A stretch of DNA of 64,000 nucleotides from Colimorpha_A sp045543555 (GCA_045543555.1 JAZQMQ010000020.1:36384-100383), one strand, 5' to 3'. Counted from the first letter of the stretch, positions 50,784-59,930 are shown. The notes: generated by a model not told the origin, from the sequence alone. Made by a program: numbers and translations.

Positions 50784-52955
50784 TTATCCTCTGTAGTAGT
50801 TTATAAGACATCCGTCAAGGATTATCTGTCTTTCATCATCGGTCAGAGCCGCCATTTTAAGAGTCAGAGGCTTGGTCTCACCGTTCTCCTTAACAACTAC
50901 CGCGTTAAAGGTATCGTTCTTATTTTCTACGGCTTCTCTTACGTCGAGAACAAGAATGTAATCACCGATTTCGAAATCCGGCTCATTTTCTACGATAAAC
51001 GGTAGCATACCCCAGTTAATGAGGTTTGAGCGATAACGCTTGGTGGCATATTCAAGGGCAATATTTGCCGAGCCGCCGAGAACTCTCTGACAGGATGCAG
51101 CCTGCTCACGAGCCGAGCCGTCACCGGGCTTTCTTGCGTATATAACGCTTCCGATCTGAGGAAGCTTGCTTTCACCCGTCAGGCTCATTACCGCGTTTTC
51201 AACGGCATCGGAGGGCTTTTCGTTTACCGTCGCCTTTGCTCTGCTTACGTATTCGGGGTCCTTACGGGAAAGAGCAAACTCTGCGAGCTTGAGGGGATTT
51301 GATCTATAGGACGAGGTCTCACCTGAGGGAATAAGCTCGTCGGTGGTGGTTACCTCATCGGTAATGTAGGAGCAGACCTTCATAAGAATATTCTTATCAA
51401 GTGCGGGCATTGAGGGCCAATCCGCTATGTTGGGTCCGAATCGAAGCTCAACGGTGGGGTCTGCCTTGCCGTAGCCGTAATAAACTCTGCTCTTATATGC
51501 CGCGTCGTCGTAGACGTATTCGGGCTCGGTATAGCTTATATCAAGCTCGGTTGCGGCGGTGAGAATACCGCCGTTAAGAGCCGTTGCGGCGATGGAACGG
51601 GCATCCATAAGTGCAACAAATGCGCTCTGATTATTTCCGGGCTTTGATCCTTCACGGTTGGGGAAGTTACGAGTAGAATGACGAATGGAAAGACATCCGT
51701 TTGCAGGAACGTCGCCTGCACCGAAGCATGGTCCGCAGAATGCGGTACGGAGAGTAACTCCGCTGCTGAGAAGATCGGAGGCCACACCCGTTCTCATAAG
51801 GTGTGTCATTACGGGCTGGGATGCGGGATATGCGGAAAGCGCAAATTCACCGTTTCCGATGCTTCCACCCTTAAGAACATCGTTTGCCGCTACGAGGTTA
51901 TCGTAAATTCCGCCGGCACAACCTGCAATAACTCCCTGCTCAACGTGAATGTTTCCGTTTTCGTCTATCTTTGAGCAAAGCTCGCTTAAGCCGAAGCGTT
52001 CAAACACGCCCTTTGGATCGGCCTTAAGTTCCTTAACGGTTACTGCGTTTCCGGGATGGAATGGGAGCGCGATCATGCTATCGATCTTGCTAAGATCAAC
52101 GGTAACCATAGAATCGTAGTATGCAACAGGCGCGGGACGAAGCTCCTTATATGCCTCGGGGCGTCCGTGCTTTTCAAAATATTCCTTGGTTTTTTCATCG
52201 GTTATCCAAATGGAAGAGAGACAAGTGGTCTCGGTGGTCATAACGTCGATGCCGTTACGGAATTCGATGGGAAGATTTTTCACACCCTCGCCGACAAATT
52301 CCAGCACCTTATTCTTTACAAATCCCGATGCAAATACTGCACCGATAAGGGCTATTGCAACATCGTGAGGTCCAACTCCGTCTCGCACCTTGCCCACGAG
52401 GTTTACAGCAACAACCTCAGGCATAGAGATATCGTACGTTTTATTAAGTAACTGTTTTACAAGCTCGGGTCCTCCCTCACCTATAGCCATAGTACCGAGA
52501 GCGCCGTAACGGGTGTGGCTGTCAGATCCGAGGATCATCTTTCCGCAGCCGGACATAGTCTCTCGCATATAGGAATGAATGACCGATTGATGAGCGGGAA
52601 CGTAGATTCCTCCGTACTTCTTTGCAGCAGACAGACCGAAAAGGTGGTCGTCCTCGTTGATGGTGCCGCCTACTGCGCAAAGGCTATTGTGGCAGTTTGT
52701 AAGCACGTACGGAATGGGAAATTCCTTGAGCCCGCTGGCTCTTGCGGTCTGAATGATTCCGACGTAGGTTATGTCGTGGGATGCCATAGCATCGAATTTT
52801 ATCTTCAGATCCTTTTCGTTACCCGATGTATTATGGGCGGTAAGCATCGAGTACGCAATAGTACCCTTCTTTGCTTCCTCGATGCTTATATCTGATTTTT
52901 CGACGGGGGTTACACCGTTTAAAAGGAATACACCGTCCTTATGAAGTTTTACCAT
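50784..52955 (-). CDS. Aconitase-family hydratase
   Basis: A 723-residue protein of the aconitase superfamily, which dehydrates and rehydrates hydroxy acids at a [4Fe-4S] cluster. The first cluster Cys lies in DSHTRYGALGTM-proximal sequence (GKMILGSDSHTRYG) with TETTCLSSIW. The paired Cys are in AFCGPCFGAGD, and the C-terminal swivelling domain has GSARE-like GDGSAREQAASC. It is closest in style to the YbhJ-type hydratases rather than AcnA (no 890-residue size), so citrate/isocitrate is likely but not certain. RBS AGGAG. Confidence 0.88.
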   Translation of the reverse strand: MVKLHKDGVFLLNGVTPVEKSDISIEEAKKGTIAYSMLTAHNTSGNEKDLKIKFDAMASHDITYVGIIQTARASGLKEFPIPYVLTNCHNSLCAVGGTINEDDHLFGLSAAKKYGGIYVPAHQSVIHSYMRETMSGCGKMILGSDSHTRYGALGTMAIGEGGPELVKQLLNKTYDISMPEVVAVNLVGKVRDGVGPHDVAIALIGAVFASGFVKNKVLEFVGEGVKNLPIEFRNGIDVMTTETTCLSSIWITDEKTKEYFEKHGRPEAYKELRPAPVAYYDSMVTVDLSKIDSMIALPFHPGNAVTVKELKADPKGVFERFGLSELCSKIDENGNIHVEQGVIAGCAGGIYDNLVAANDVLKGGSIGNGEFALSAYPASQPVMTHLMRTGVASDLLSSGVTLRTAFCGPCFGAGDVPANGCLSIRHSTRNFPNREGSKPGNNQSAFVALMDARSIAATALNGGILTAATELDISYTEPEYVYDDAAYKSRVYYGYGKADPTVELRFGPNIADWPSMPALDKNILMKVCSYITDEVTTTDELIPSGETSSYRSNPLKLAEFALSRKDPEYVSRAKATVNEKPSDAVENAVMSLTGESKLPQIGSVIYARKPGDGSAREQAASCQRVLGGSANIALEYATKRYRSNLINWGMLPFIVENEPDFEIGDYILVLDVREAVENKNDTFNAVVVKENGETKPLTLKMAALTDDERQIILDGCLINYYRG

Positions 52956-52986
52956 ATTAGTCTCCTAAAATCTTATATAAAAGTAA

Positions 52987-53008
52987 AGCGCCCCGTATTC
53001 GAGGCGCT
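52987..53008 (-). terminator. Terminator downstream of secG
   Basis: Minus strand stem AGCGCC/GGCGCT with a ten-base loop, then TTACTTTTAT. It separates secG from the aconitase-family gene. Confidence 0.7.
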
Positions 53009-53056
53009 CGGATGTCAAATATTATCTTGACGCCGCAACTTATGTTGTCGGTCTTT

Positions 53057-53425
53057 TTACTCAGCAGAGGTAGAAGTTGCGGGATCGTTGATACCCTCGG
53101 TAGTAGAAACTGCAGGCTCGTCGTCCTTTGTGGACTCGGTAGCAGTCATGTTGTTAAGGAAGTCCTTGTACTCATACTTCATCTTCTTGTCGTCCTGCAT
53201 AATGAAAGAAAGAAATACAACTGCTACAAAAACGATTGAAACAACGATAGTGAGTTTATTTAAGAGAGCATCCTTGCTGCTTCCCTTATTCTTGCCGTAA
53301 TAGGTGTCGGAAGAGGTTCCGCCGATTGCACCGGAAAGCTTCTTATCCTTACCGGACTGAAGAAGAACTGCCACTACAAGAAAAATTGCAGCTGCTATAA
53401 GAATTACACCAATTGCTATATCCAT
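53057..53425 (-). CDS. secG: Preprotein translocase subunit SecG
   Basis: SecG is the accessory subunit of the SecYEG channel. The 122-residue protein has two membrane helices (about 3-22 and 58-78) flanking the conserved cytoplasmic loop LLQSGKDKKLSGAIGG...YYGKNKGSSKDALLNKLT. The tail is longer than usual: Ser/Thr/Glu-rich, about 40 residues, acidic and probably disordered. The usual neighbours rnr and smpB are absent. RBS GGGAGG. Confidence 0.94.
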   Translation of the reverse strand: MDIAIGVILIAAAIFLVVAVLLQSGKDKKLSGAIGGTSSDTYYGKNKGSSKDALLNKLTIVVSIVFVAVVFLSFIMQDDKKMKYEYKDFLNNMTATESTKDDEPAVSTTEGINDPATSTSAE

Positions 53426-53623
53426 TTTATTTTATCCTCCCAAAATATGCCATAAATTTTACGGCACAATGTTATTGTATATCAAGCCTCACTATTGTAT
53501 CACACTTTTTTGATAATTGCAAGTACCTAAAGCATTTTTTTGTAAATATTTTTAACTTCGTGCAAAATCGCCTATATTATTTAAAATCCCTGATAAAACA
53601 AGTGCAAAAAGCTCTTAAAACCT

Positions 53624-53652
53624 TTGACTTATGCAGAAAAAACGTGTATAAT
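53624..53652 (+). promoter_or_regulatory. Promoter of tcdA
   Basis: TTGACT (53624-53629), 17 bases, TATAAT (53647-53652), 31 bases before the ATG at 53683. Confidence 0.85.
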
Positions 53653-53682
53653 GATCGTATATTAGCTTTTTCGGAGGAAACT

Positions 53683-54369
53683 ATGTCAGAAAACTGGCTT
53701 GAGCGGGAAATAACTTTGATCGGGGAGGAAGCCGTAAATAAGCTTGGAAATTCTTCGGTTACCGTTTTCGGTATCGGCGGTGTCGGAAGCTTTACGGTTG
53801 AAGCTCTTGCAAGAGCAGGCGTCGGATCACTTTCGTTAATTGACGGAGACAGAATATCGGTCACAAATATAAACCGTCAGCTGATCGCAGACACAAGCAC
53901 TATCGGCGAATGGAAGGCGGAAGCTGCTCAACGGAGAGTAAAGCTTATAAATCCTTCATGTAACGTAACCGCTTTAAACGTATTCGCCGATGCATCAAAC
54001 GTTGAAAGCATTCTTTCACAGTCAAAACCCGATTTTATAGTCGACGCTATAGATTCGGTCACCACCAAGCTTCTCATAGCACAATGGGCAAAAGAACACA
54101 ATACAAATATAATCTCCTCAATGGGAACAGGAAACAAGCTCGATCCTTCTCTTTTCTCAATAACCGATATTTCAAAGACAACAGTATGTCCTTTGGCAAG
54201 AGTTATGAGGCGTGAGCTTAAGGCAAGAGGAATAAATCATATGCCCGTATTATATTCAACAGAGGAACCCGTAAAGATTGGAAGCAGAGTTCCTGCATCC
54301 ATATCCTTTGTACCCTCGGTAGCAGGTCTTATGATAGCGGGATACGTTATAAGAGAGCTTATCGGGTAA
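53683..54369 (+). CDS. tcdA: tRNA threonylcarbamoyladenosine dehydratase TcdA
   Basis: TcdA (YgdL/CsdL, E1-like fold) cyclises t6A to ct6A in tRNAs. The 228-residue protein starts with WLEREITLIGEEAVNKL and has the nucleotide loop FGIGGVGSFTVEALARAG (about 27-44), DGDRISVTNINRQL and the family motif SMGTGNKLDP. Cys179-like position appears in TVCPLARVMRREL. An in-frame extension to 53413 would pass through the promoter, so the ATG with CGGAGGA was chosen. It converges on the next gene with an 11-base overlap. Confidence 0.95.
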   Translation: MSENWLEREITLIGEEAVNKLGNSSVTVFGIGGVGSFTVEALARAGVGSLSLIDGDRISVTNINRQLIADTSTIGEWKAEAAQRRVKLINPSCNVTALNVFADASNVESILSQSKPDFIVDAIDSVTTKLLIAQWAKEHNTNIISSMGTGNKLDPSLFSITDISKTTVCPLARVMRRELKARGINHMPVLYSTEEPVKIGSRVPASISFVPSVAGLMIAGYVIRELIG

Positions 54370-55282
54370 CACCGTTCCCATAAGCGATTTTAGATATACG
54401 CTCGGTTATATTTTTCAGCGTATTTACAGTAACACAAACGTCTTGTATTACGATATGAGGCGTATTTTCTTTTCGTTTTTTACTTATAAACGAGAACACC
54501 TTATGTAATACCGCCTCGGTGGTATCGATCATCTCGTTATCCGTCGTATCTGTTATTTTTCTGCCAAAGATAGCATTAAAGCGCTTATCAGCCTTTGCCA
54601 AGCTTTCAAAAGACTTATCCGCATATTCGCCTATACCTATATTGCGAAAGATTCCTTGGCAGTACGCCTGAAAGCCCAGAGCAATGTCCTCTGCCATTTT
54701 ATATATTAGTTCCTCTCCAAAGCGCTCGGCTTCCTCCTCGCCCTTCAATATACCTGTCGCGTCCTTCATTTCGCATACACAGTCAAGCATATCGGAAGCG
54801 GTTACAAGAAAAGGTCTGTAATACCGCATAACGTTATCGTTTGAACAGCAGGGACATACAAATGCATTTCCTACAGTCTTAAATTCAGCACCGCAGGAGC
54901 TACAAACAACGTCGTTCTCCCACGTGCGCTTTATTCCGACGGGATTGTTGTAAAACGAATACGGTCTGTCCTTTCTGTATGTTACGTACTCATAGCAGTC
55001 AGCTCCTTCGAACCTGTTTTTCAGCCCTCGGATCATAACGAGCTTTTCGCCGTTACTCTCAAGGGATCTGTCTGTCAAAAGGCTTCTTATCAGATCAGAC
55101 TGTGACTTTGTCCACCAGGAATCCGATGGTGAGCTGCCATTACATTTCGGACAGAATACCTCATATTCAAAAATTTTGTTTTCCCAATCGGATGCTTTGA
55201 TCTTATAAGTATAATAACAGACGGGGCACTCTCTTTCGATAAATCCATCCCCATCCACAAATGTCGCCGACGGCAATCTCAT
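54359..55282 (-). CDS. Zinc-ribbon protein of unknown function
   Basis: A 307-residue protein with two Cys-pair modules: CPVCYYTY...CPKCNG (about 19-47) and CSSCGAEF...CPCCSND (about 126-146). Each resembles a zinc ribbon, and both types occur in the neighbouring YdjG and YdjI-like proteins. The C-terminal half is helical (LDCVCEMKDATGILKGEEEAERF...). Function is unknown. It lies downstream of the YdjGHI-like cluster on the same strand but beyond a terminator, so it may be partly independent. RBS GGAGATG. Confidence 0.72.
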   Translation of the reverse strand: MRLPSATFVDGDGFIERECPVCYYTYKIKASDWENKIFEYEVFCPKCNGSSPSDSWWTKSQSDLIRSLLTDRSLESNGEKLVMIRGLKNRFEGADCYEYVTYRKDRPYSFYNNPVGIKRTWENDVVCSSCGAEFKTVGNAFVCPCCSNDNVMRYYRPFLVTASDMLDCVCEMKDATGILKGEEEAERFGEELIYKMAEDIALGFQAYCQGIFRNIGIGEYADKSFESLAKADKRFNAIFGRKITDTTDNEMIDTTEAVLHKVFSFISKKRKENTPHIVIQDVCVTVNTLKNITERISKIAYGNGVTR

Positions 55283-55302
55283 AAAACATCATCTCCAAAT
55301 CA

Positions 55303-55333
55303 TAAAAGATCCCGCACCTGTTTTAAGGTGCGG
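55303..55333 (-). terminator. Terminator or attenuating hairpin after ydjH
   Basis: Minus strand stem CCGCACCT/AGGTGCGG followed by GATCTTTTATG. The T-run is short, so read-through to the zinc-ribbon gene is possible. Confidence 0.75.
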
Positions 55334-55339
55334 TGATCA

Positions 55340-56101
55340 TCAGTATTTTCCGCTTCTTCCGCCGCCGGAGCTTCGTGAGCCTCCGCGCGACATGGAGCCT
55401 CCTCTCGATGAGCCCGATTCGTTTGAGCGTCTTCTTCGAGTTATATTTCTATAAAGATAAATATCAAGATCCTTCGTAAGCACAAAGCTTCCGTTTCTTA
55501 CGTAATTTGACGCAGCTCTTTGCGGGCGGACGCTCTTTAGCTTAGCCTTCATTACAGAAAGTATCAGGAATGCAATTACCGCGCCTATAACTACAGCAAT
55601 GATAAGGTTGGTCACTATATCAAAGTGATAAATCAGAACATCCTCACAGACGTCGGCGTATGACATGAAGCCCCTGAAATAGTTATCCCATTTTAAATGC
55701 TGAAGCATTTCTTCTTCAAGCTCGTCAAGAGCATCGGAATCAAACTCCTCCAATGCTTTTCCGTATGTATAGATCGCGTAGTCCCGATCAGTGGTAGACA
55801 GCAAAAGAAGAATTCCGCTTTTATCCTTACCGTAACCGTATCCGCAAGCGTGGAAATAGCTTTTTGCATATTCCCAAACGTCAAATGTTCCCGTGCTTTT
55901 AACCGTAACCACAACGACATGGCATTTTGCTCTGTTCGAAATATCGTTTAGCTTTTCATAAAGCTCGGTTTCCTCGTATTCTGTAAGGATATCAGCCTCG
56001 TCCATAACGTATGGCATCGGTTCCGAGCCACAGTAAACGGTTATCGAGAGAAGTATGGCAAAGATGATGGCGAATACCGCAATATATCTTATCTTTTTCA
56101 C
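55340..56101 (-). CDS. ydjH: TPM-domain protein, YdjH-like
   Basis: A 253-residue exported membrane protein. The N-terminal signal anchor (about 5-24) is followed by a TPM (TLP18.3/Psb32/MOLO-1) domain: YVMDEADILTEYEETELYEKL, then RAKCHVVVVTV and GILLLLSTTDRDYAIYTYG (about 30-150). A second membrane helix (about 165-187) leads to a Arg/Ser/Gly-rich tail (SGSSRGGSMSRGGSRSSGGG). Bacillus ydjH lies with ydjG and ydjI in the pspA operon, and this gene has the same neighbours here. It may link membrane stress to the SPFH protein. Confidence 0.82.
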   Translation of the reverse strand: MKKIRYIAVFAIIFAILLSITVYCGSEPMPYVMDEADILTEYEETELYEKLNDISNRAKCHVVVVTVKSTGTFDVWEYAKSYFHACGYGYGKDKSGILLLLSTTDRDYAIYTYGKALEEFDSDALDELEEEMLQHLKWDNYFRGFMSYADVCEDVLIYHFDIVTNLIIAVVIGAVIAFLILSVMKAKLKSVRPQRAASNYVRNGSFVLTKDLDIYLYRNITRRRRSNESGSSRGGSMSRGGSRSSGGGRSGKY

Positions 56102-56113
56102 ATCGACACCCCC

Positions 56114-57193
56114 TTACATAAGCGAAAGGAGAAAGAGTGCAAGCATTGAAAGTGCTGTTGATATTCCAAATGTGATGGCAAAATATTTAAAATAGGCCTT
56201 TTTATCCATCGGAAGATTACCAACAAACTTTCCACTCTGTCCGTTCATAGCAAAAATATAATTTTTGCCGTTCCATTCGGTCGTCATAAGCCATACGGGC
56301 AAAAGAGCATAACGAACTCTTCCCGATTTTGTTTTTATATAAGTTCTCTCCGGAAACACTGAGGAATAGCCTGCCGTTGTCGACATAAATGCATCAGCAG
56401 TGCTGTTTTTTATACGCTCGTTTGCTCTTGGAATGCTTTGTTCTGACGTAACGTCATATTTATCCGCCAAAAATCCCGACAAATAGGCGGTCTGGAAGTC
56501 GACCGCTTCGGAAAAGTCGTAAGGCTCGATCGAATCCATTAAATCGTCGTCGAGCTTAACGGATCCGTCAACGGGAACGTTATCAAATCCGAGATTACCC
56601 TCACGCAGAAGCGCATAGTGTCTTGTTTCGGTATAATTATAGTTGCTGTCGCTCCAAAAACGCACACGTGTTGCGTGGAAACGCATCTTTGCTTCCGCAT
56701 CTGTATCGAACAACCAAAAGGGTGCATACACGCCCTTTATCTCCTCTATGTGTGCCTCGCTTTTAAATGCCTTGGGAAGAAGCTTCTTTCCCTTCAAATG
56801 GCGGAAAAATCCTTCCTTTGCCGCCTCTTTATCTAGCTTAAAGGGGATAACAAGATCGGGACGCAGCTCACCCTTAAGTTTACCCGTAAATACCACCGGA
56901 TTTCCGCAATAAGGACATGAGGTTGCAGCTGTAACCTCGTCACAAACAATTTGACCTCCGCAAGAATTACAAACGTAGAGCTCCATTCCGTCTTCTTCCG
57001 TGAAAGAACCGCTGTCCGTTTTTTCCCAATTTATTTCGTCCGGAGCATCAGCCTTAAGTGCCTCATCGTTTTCGAGCATTGCGCTGACGTCAAACTCGGT
57101 ATCGCAATAAGGACACTTCATATTTTGATTTTTTGTGTTAAATTCTATCTGTCCGCCGCAACACGGGCATTTATAATCGATTACGTCGTTCAT
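56114..57193 (-). CDS. ydjG: Double zinc-ribbon membrane protein, YdjG-like
   Basis: A 359-residue protein. It has two TFIIB-type zinc ribbons, CPCCGGQIEF...CPYCDTEFD (about 10-35) and CNSCGGQIVC...CPYCGNPVVF (about 70-97), and a central domain with PFWLFDTDAEAKMRFHATRVRFWS. A C-terminal membrane helix (ITFGISTALSMLALFLLSLM) anchors it. The ATG at 57193 follows AGGAGAAA; an ATG 27 bases upstream is less likely. This matches YdjG of Bacillus, implicated with YdjH and YdjI in recruiting PspA. The gene just upstream is the SPFH partner, with a hairpin (57221-57240) between them. Confidence 0.83.
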   Translation of the reverse strand: MNDVIDYKCPCCGGQIEFNTKNQNMKCPYCDTEFDVSAMLENDEALKADAPDEINWEKTDSGSFTEEDGMELYVCNSCGGQIVCDEVTAATSCPYCGNPVVFTGKLKGELRPDLVIPFKLDKEAAKEGFFRHLKGKKLLPKAFKSEAHIEEIKGVYAPFWLFDTDAEAKMRFHATRVRFWSDSNYNYTETRHYALLREGNLGFDNVPVDGSVKLDDDLMDSIEPYDFSEAVDFQTAYLSGFLADKYDVTSEQSIPRANERIKNSTADAFMSTTAGYSSVFPERTYIKTKSGRVRYALLPVWLMTTEWNGKNYIFAMNGQSGKFVGNLPMDKKAYFKYFAITFGISTALSMLALFLLSLM

Positions 57194-57250
57194 TATTTCT
57201 CCTATCGGAATTTCAAACACGGCGGGAGCAAGCCCCCGCCATCCTTATAT

Positions 57251-58576
57251 TCACTGTATATCGCTATCGTCGAAGCGATCTCCGCATTCGGGACAGAATT
57301 TCGGAGGATTCTTGGGACCCTCAGGCTCCCATCCACATTTATCGCAACGGTAAAGAGGCTCGGATGCGGGCTTCTTTGCTCCGCATTCGGAGCAGAACTT
57401 GCCCTTATTTATCTGACTGCAGGAACATTTCCAACCGTTATCCTGAGGTTTGGGTGCACCGCATTCTACACAGAACTTTCCTTCATTTTCAGCACCGCAG
57501 GAGCATTTCCATGTGTTTGCAGGCTTATTGTTATTTACGGGAGCGGCAGGAGCGTTGTTCTGTGCCTGCTGCTGACCCATAGCATAGAAATTCTGCGCAT
57601 TCATTCCGCCTGCATTCATTGCCATTCCCATTCCCATAAAGCCGGTCATAGCTCCCGCGTTATTGGAAGCCGCAGCCTTCATAGCATCTGCCTGAGCGCC
57701 GACGAGAGTTGCGCCTGCCATGGTGGGATCGCGCAGGATTGCGGTTCTCTGTGCTTCCTTTATAAGCTCCTGATCCGCCTCGGGGAGAGTAATAGGATTA
57801 AGAGCAACGCTTCTTACGCGCAGACCGCGAAGTCCAGACCACTTTGAAGAAAGAGCTTCATTCATTGCAGTTTCGAGTTCTGCGGTATGCATTGCAATTT
57901 GATTTGGACGAAGCTCAAGCTCCGAAAGGCGTCCGAGAGCCGGAGCGAGAGCAGAAATAAATTCGGTTTTAAGCTGTGAATCAAGCTCTGAACGGCGATA
58001 TTCTCTTTCTACGTTTCCGCATACGTTTGTATAGAACAGTATCGGGTCCTCGATGCGATAGGAATAAATACCCGAGCATCTTACGGATACGTCGATATCA
58101 AGACCGATCTTGGTATCGACCACTCTGAAGGGCACGGGAGAGGGCGTACCAAACTTGTTGACCATTATTTCCTTGGTATTGAAATAATAGACTCTCTGAT
58201 CCTTGCCTGTATCTCCGCCAAGAGTGAAACGTTTACCTATAGTCTTAAAAGAATCAACGATACTCTTGCCAAGGGATCCGGAGAATATACTGGGCTCACT
58301 TGAAGAGTCGTAGGTAAACTGTCCGGGCTCCGCACAAACCTCAACAACCTTTCCCTGTTCAACAATTATCATACACTGTCCGTCAGCTACAGCTATTCCG
58401 GATCCGTTTGAGATAATGTTATCGCTTCCCTTTGTATTTGAGGAGCGTCCGCTTACTCTTTTCTGACCCTTGGTTACGAGAACGTCCGATTCTATTGAAT
58501 CGCAATAGAAAAACTCCTTCCACTGATCAGCTAATGTTCCGCCTATAGCTCCAATACCTGCTTTTATAAGTCCCAT
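57251..58576 (-). CDS. ydjI: SPFH-domain zinc-ribbon protein, YdjI-like
   Basis: A 441-residue protein. The start GLIKAGIGAIGGTLADQWKEFF is typical of the virion-core/SPFH group. The SPFH-like domain spans about 35-290. An Ala/Met/Gly-rich segment (about 290-340) leads to three zinc ribbons at the C-terminus: CSCGAENEGKFCVECG, CSCSQINKGKFCSECG and CDKCGWEPEG..CPECG. It leads the ydjI-ydjG-ydjH run from a good promoter. It should assemble at the membrane under envelope stress. No pspA is visible in the neighbourhood. Confidence 0.86.
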   Translation of the reverse strand: MGLIKAGIGAIGGTLADQWKEFFYCDSIESDVLVTKGQKRVSGRSSNTKGSDNIISNGSGIAVADGQCMIIVEQGKVVEVCAEPGQFTYDSSSEPSIFSGSLGKSIVDSFKTIGKRFTLGGDTGKDQRVYYFNTKEIMVNKFGTPSPVPFRVVDTKIGLDIDVSVRCSGIYSYRIEDPILFYTNVCGNVEREYRRSELDSQLKTEFISALAPALGRLSELELRPNQIAMHTAELETAMNEALSSKWSGLRGLRVRSVALNPITLPEADQELIKEAQRTAILRDPTMAGATLVGAQADAMKAAASNNAGAMTGFMGMGMAMNAGGMNAQNFYAMGQQQAQNNAPAAPVNNNKPANTWKCSCGAENEGKFCVECGAPKPQDNGWKCSCSQINKGKFCSECGAKKPASEPLYRCDKCGWEPEGPKNPPKFCPECGDRFDDSDIQ

Positions 58577-58625
58577 ATCTGTATTCTCCTTTCAGAACAG
58601 ACAAATATTTCTTCTGTATAAGCAT

Positions 58626-58654
58626 ATTGTAACACACTTTTTATCATTCATCAA
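58626..58654 (-). promoter_or_regulatory. Promoter of the YdjI-G-H cluster
   Basis: Minus strand TTGATG (58649-58654), 17 bases, TACAAT (58626-58631). Confidence 0.7.
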
Positions 58655-58742
58655 TATATTTTTCTCATTTACCTTACCCATAATCTTGATTTTTCGTTGA
58701 ATATGCTATAATTCATACATAAAGTTAATCGGAGGCACAAAA

Positions 58743-59548
58743 ATGTATAAGCTTTCAGTACCAATAAGCCTTATTTCACTTCCCGACGATGAAGAACCGA
58801 TTGAGCTTTTAAATGAGCTTGTCAGCGGTGGTGTAAACAGGTTTTTTATTTGTTACCTCTACCCCCTTTACTAAAAAAACTGTGAGATGTATCATAACTA
58901 CGACCGCCTTCAGCGTTACGTTTCCTATTTCAAGGAAAAAGGCTTTGAGACGGGAATTTGGATAAGGGGATTCGGCCACGGGGGGGCCTGAATCACGCAA
59001 AAAAATCGGAATTCACAGGCGATTATACAAGAATAGTAGGCTTTGACGGCAGGACCGAGCAGGAGGCCTTTTGCCCACTTGATAAGAATTTGCAGAGCCT
59101 TTGCGTTGACTGTATCAAGGATATTGCCAAAACAAAGCCCGACATAATAATGTTCGACGACGATTTCCGCTTCGGTTACCGCTCCATCGAAATGGCTTGT
59201 ACCTGCGAGCTTCACCTAAACGAAATGGCAAAAATTATCGGTGAGGAGATAGATCGGGCGGATATTGAGCGTCTGGCATTCACGGACGGAGCAAACCGCT
59301 ACCGTGACGCTTGGATAAAGGCGGATGCAGATTGCCTTTACGCCTTCGCTTCGCTTATGAGAGAAGCAGTCGATACCGTGGATCCCGACATCCGTCTGGG
59401 ATGCTCCTACTGCTGTGACGCGTGGGATTACGGCGGAGCCGACGTAAATGAATTTGTAAGAATTTTTGCGGGTAAAACAAAACCCTTTGTACGTACAATA
59501 GGCGCACCCTATCATGCCAGGAGATTCCAGAACGAGATCGAATCATAG
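58743..59548 (+). pseudogene. Broken gene for a sugar-metabolism-like protein (TIM-barrel type)
   Basis: An ATG with GGAGG upstream opens MYKLSVPISLISLPDD...NRFFICYLYPLY, then TAA at 58872. The same frame resumes at once as KNCEMYHNYDRLQRYVSYF...GIWIRGFGHGG and is then thrown off by a run of seven G (58980-58986), where eight would restore phase. It continues in the next frame, LNHAKKSEFTGDY...PDIIMFDDDFRFGY, to HARRFQNEIES at 59548. The acid-rich MFDDDF and RIVGFDGR suggest a glycoside-hydrolase-like TIM barrel, but the family is not identified. The end looks truncated. Confidence 0.75.
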
Positions 59549-59588
59549 ACCTCACCTCCTTTAAGAAAATTATATCATATTTAAACGG

Positions 59589-59628
59589 AAACGGCACCGC
59601 AACATTTTGTTCCGATGCCGTTTTTTGA
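59589..59628 (+). terminator. Terminator after the broken gene
   Basis: Stem AAACGGCA/TGCCGTTT with a 19-base loop followed by TTTGATT. Confidence 0.65.
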
Positions 59629-59843
59629 TTACAACACAATTGGAGTAAACTCGCTATATACGTCTCGCTGGAATTGTACGAACGCTCTTTCCGGAATTGA
59701 GGGTTTAATTGTCTGCAAATACAAGGCAATTTTGTTAAGAATATAGCGCTTGTGCCTTGATCGTATGTATCGTTGGCATATATGGTTAGTCGATATATGT
59801 TTTCTTGCGCCGCTAATTGTCGTAGGTTAATTGTTGTTCCCAT
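59629..59843 (-). pseudogene. Frameshifted small gene remnant
   Basis: An ATG at 59843 with GAGGTGA upstream begins MGTTINLRQLAAQENIYRL...NDTYDQ. Its frame then loses sense near 59760, while the next frame carries a protein-like end, RHKRYILNKIALYLQTIKP...RDVYSEFTPIVL, stopping at 59629. Directly upstream (59862-59920) is the C-terminus of another frame, LRLDLFAEMEFIPDADPQDN, that stops 11 bases before this ATG. So this is a two-gene operon relic whose upstream part is replaced by a hairpin string. The family is unknown. Confidence 0.5.
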
Positions 59844-59930
59844 GATTCACCTCATTAATTATCCTGAGGATCGGCATCAGGGATGAACTCCATTTCCGCA
59901 AATAAATCAAGGCGTAAGCATTGTATATCA

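Noticed and set aside
50728..50811. Upstream extension of the small membrane protein
   Set aside because: The frame runs through the terminator hairpin of the aconitase-family gene, and an internal TTG has the only good RBS.
53413..53682. Upstream extension of tcdA by 90 codons
   Set aside because: It passes through a consensus promoter at 53624-53652 and overlaps the start of the divergent secG gene; the extra residues are not protein-like.
56951..57847. Plus-strand frame of 298 codons across ydjG and ydjI
   Set aside because: It spans two real genes and the intergenic hairpin on the other strand; its composition is not protein-like.
59355..59628. Downstream part of a 162-codon minus-strand frame
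   Set aside because: Beyond 59629 it is antisense to the broken TIM-barrel gene and crosses a terminator; only the 59629-59843 part looks like gene remnant.
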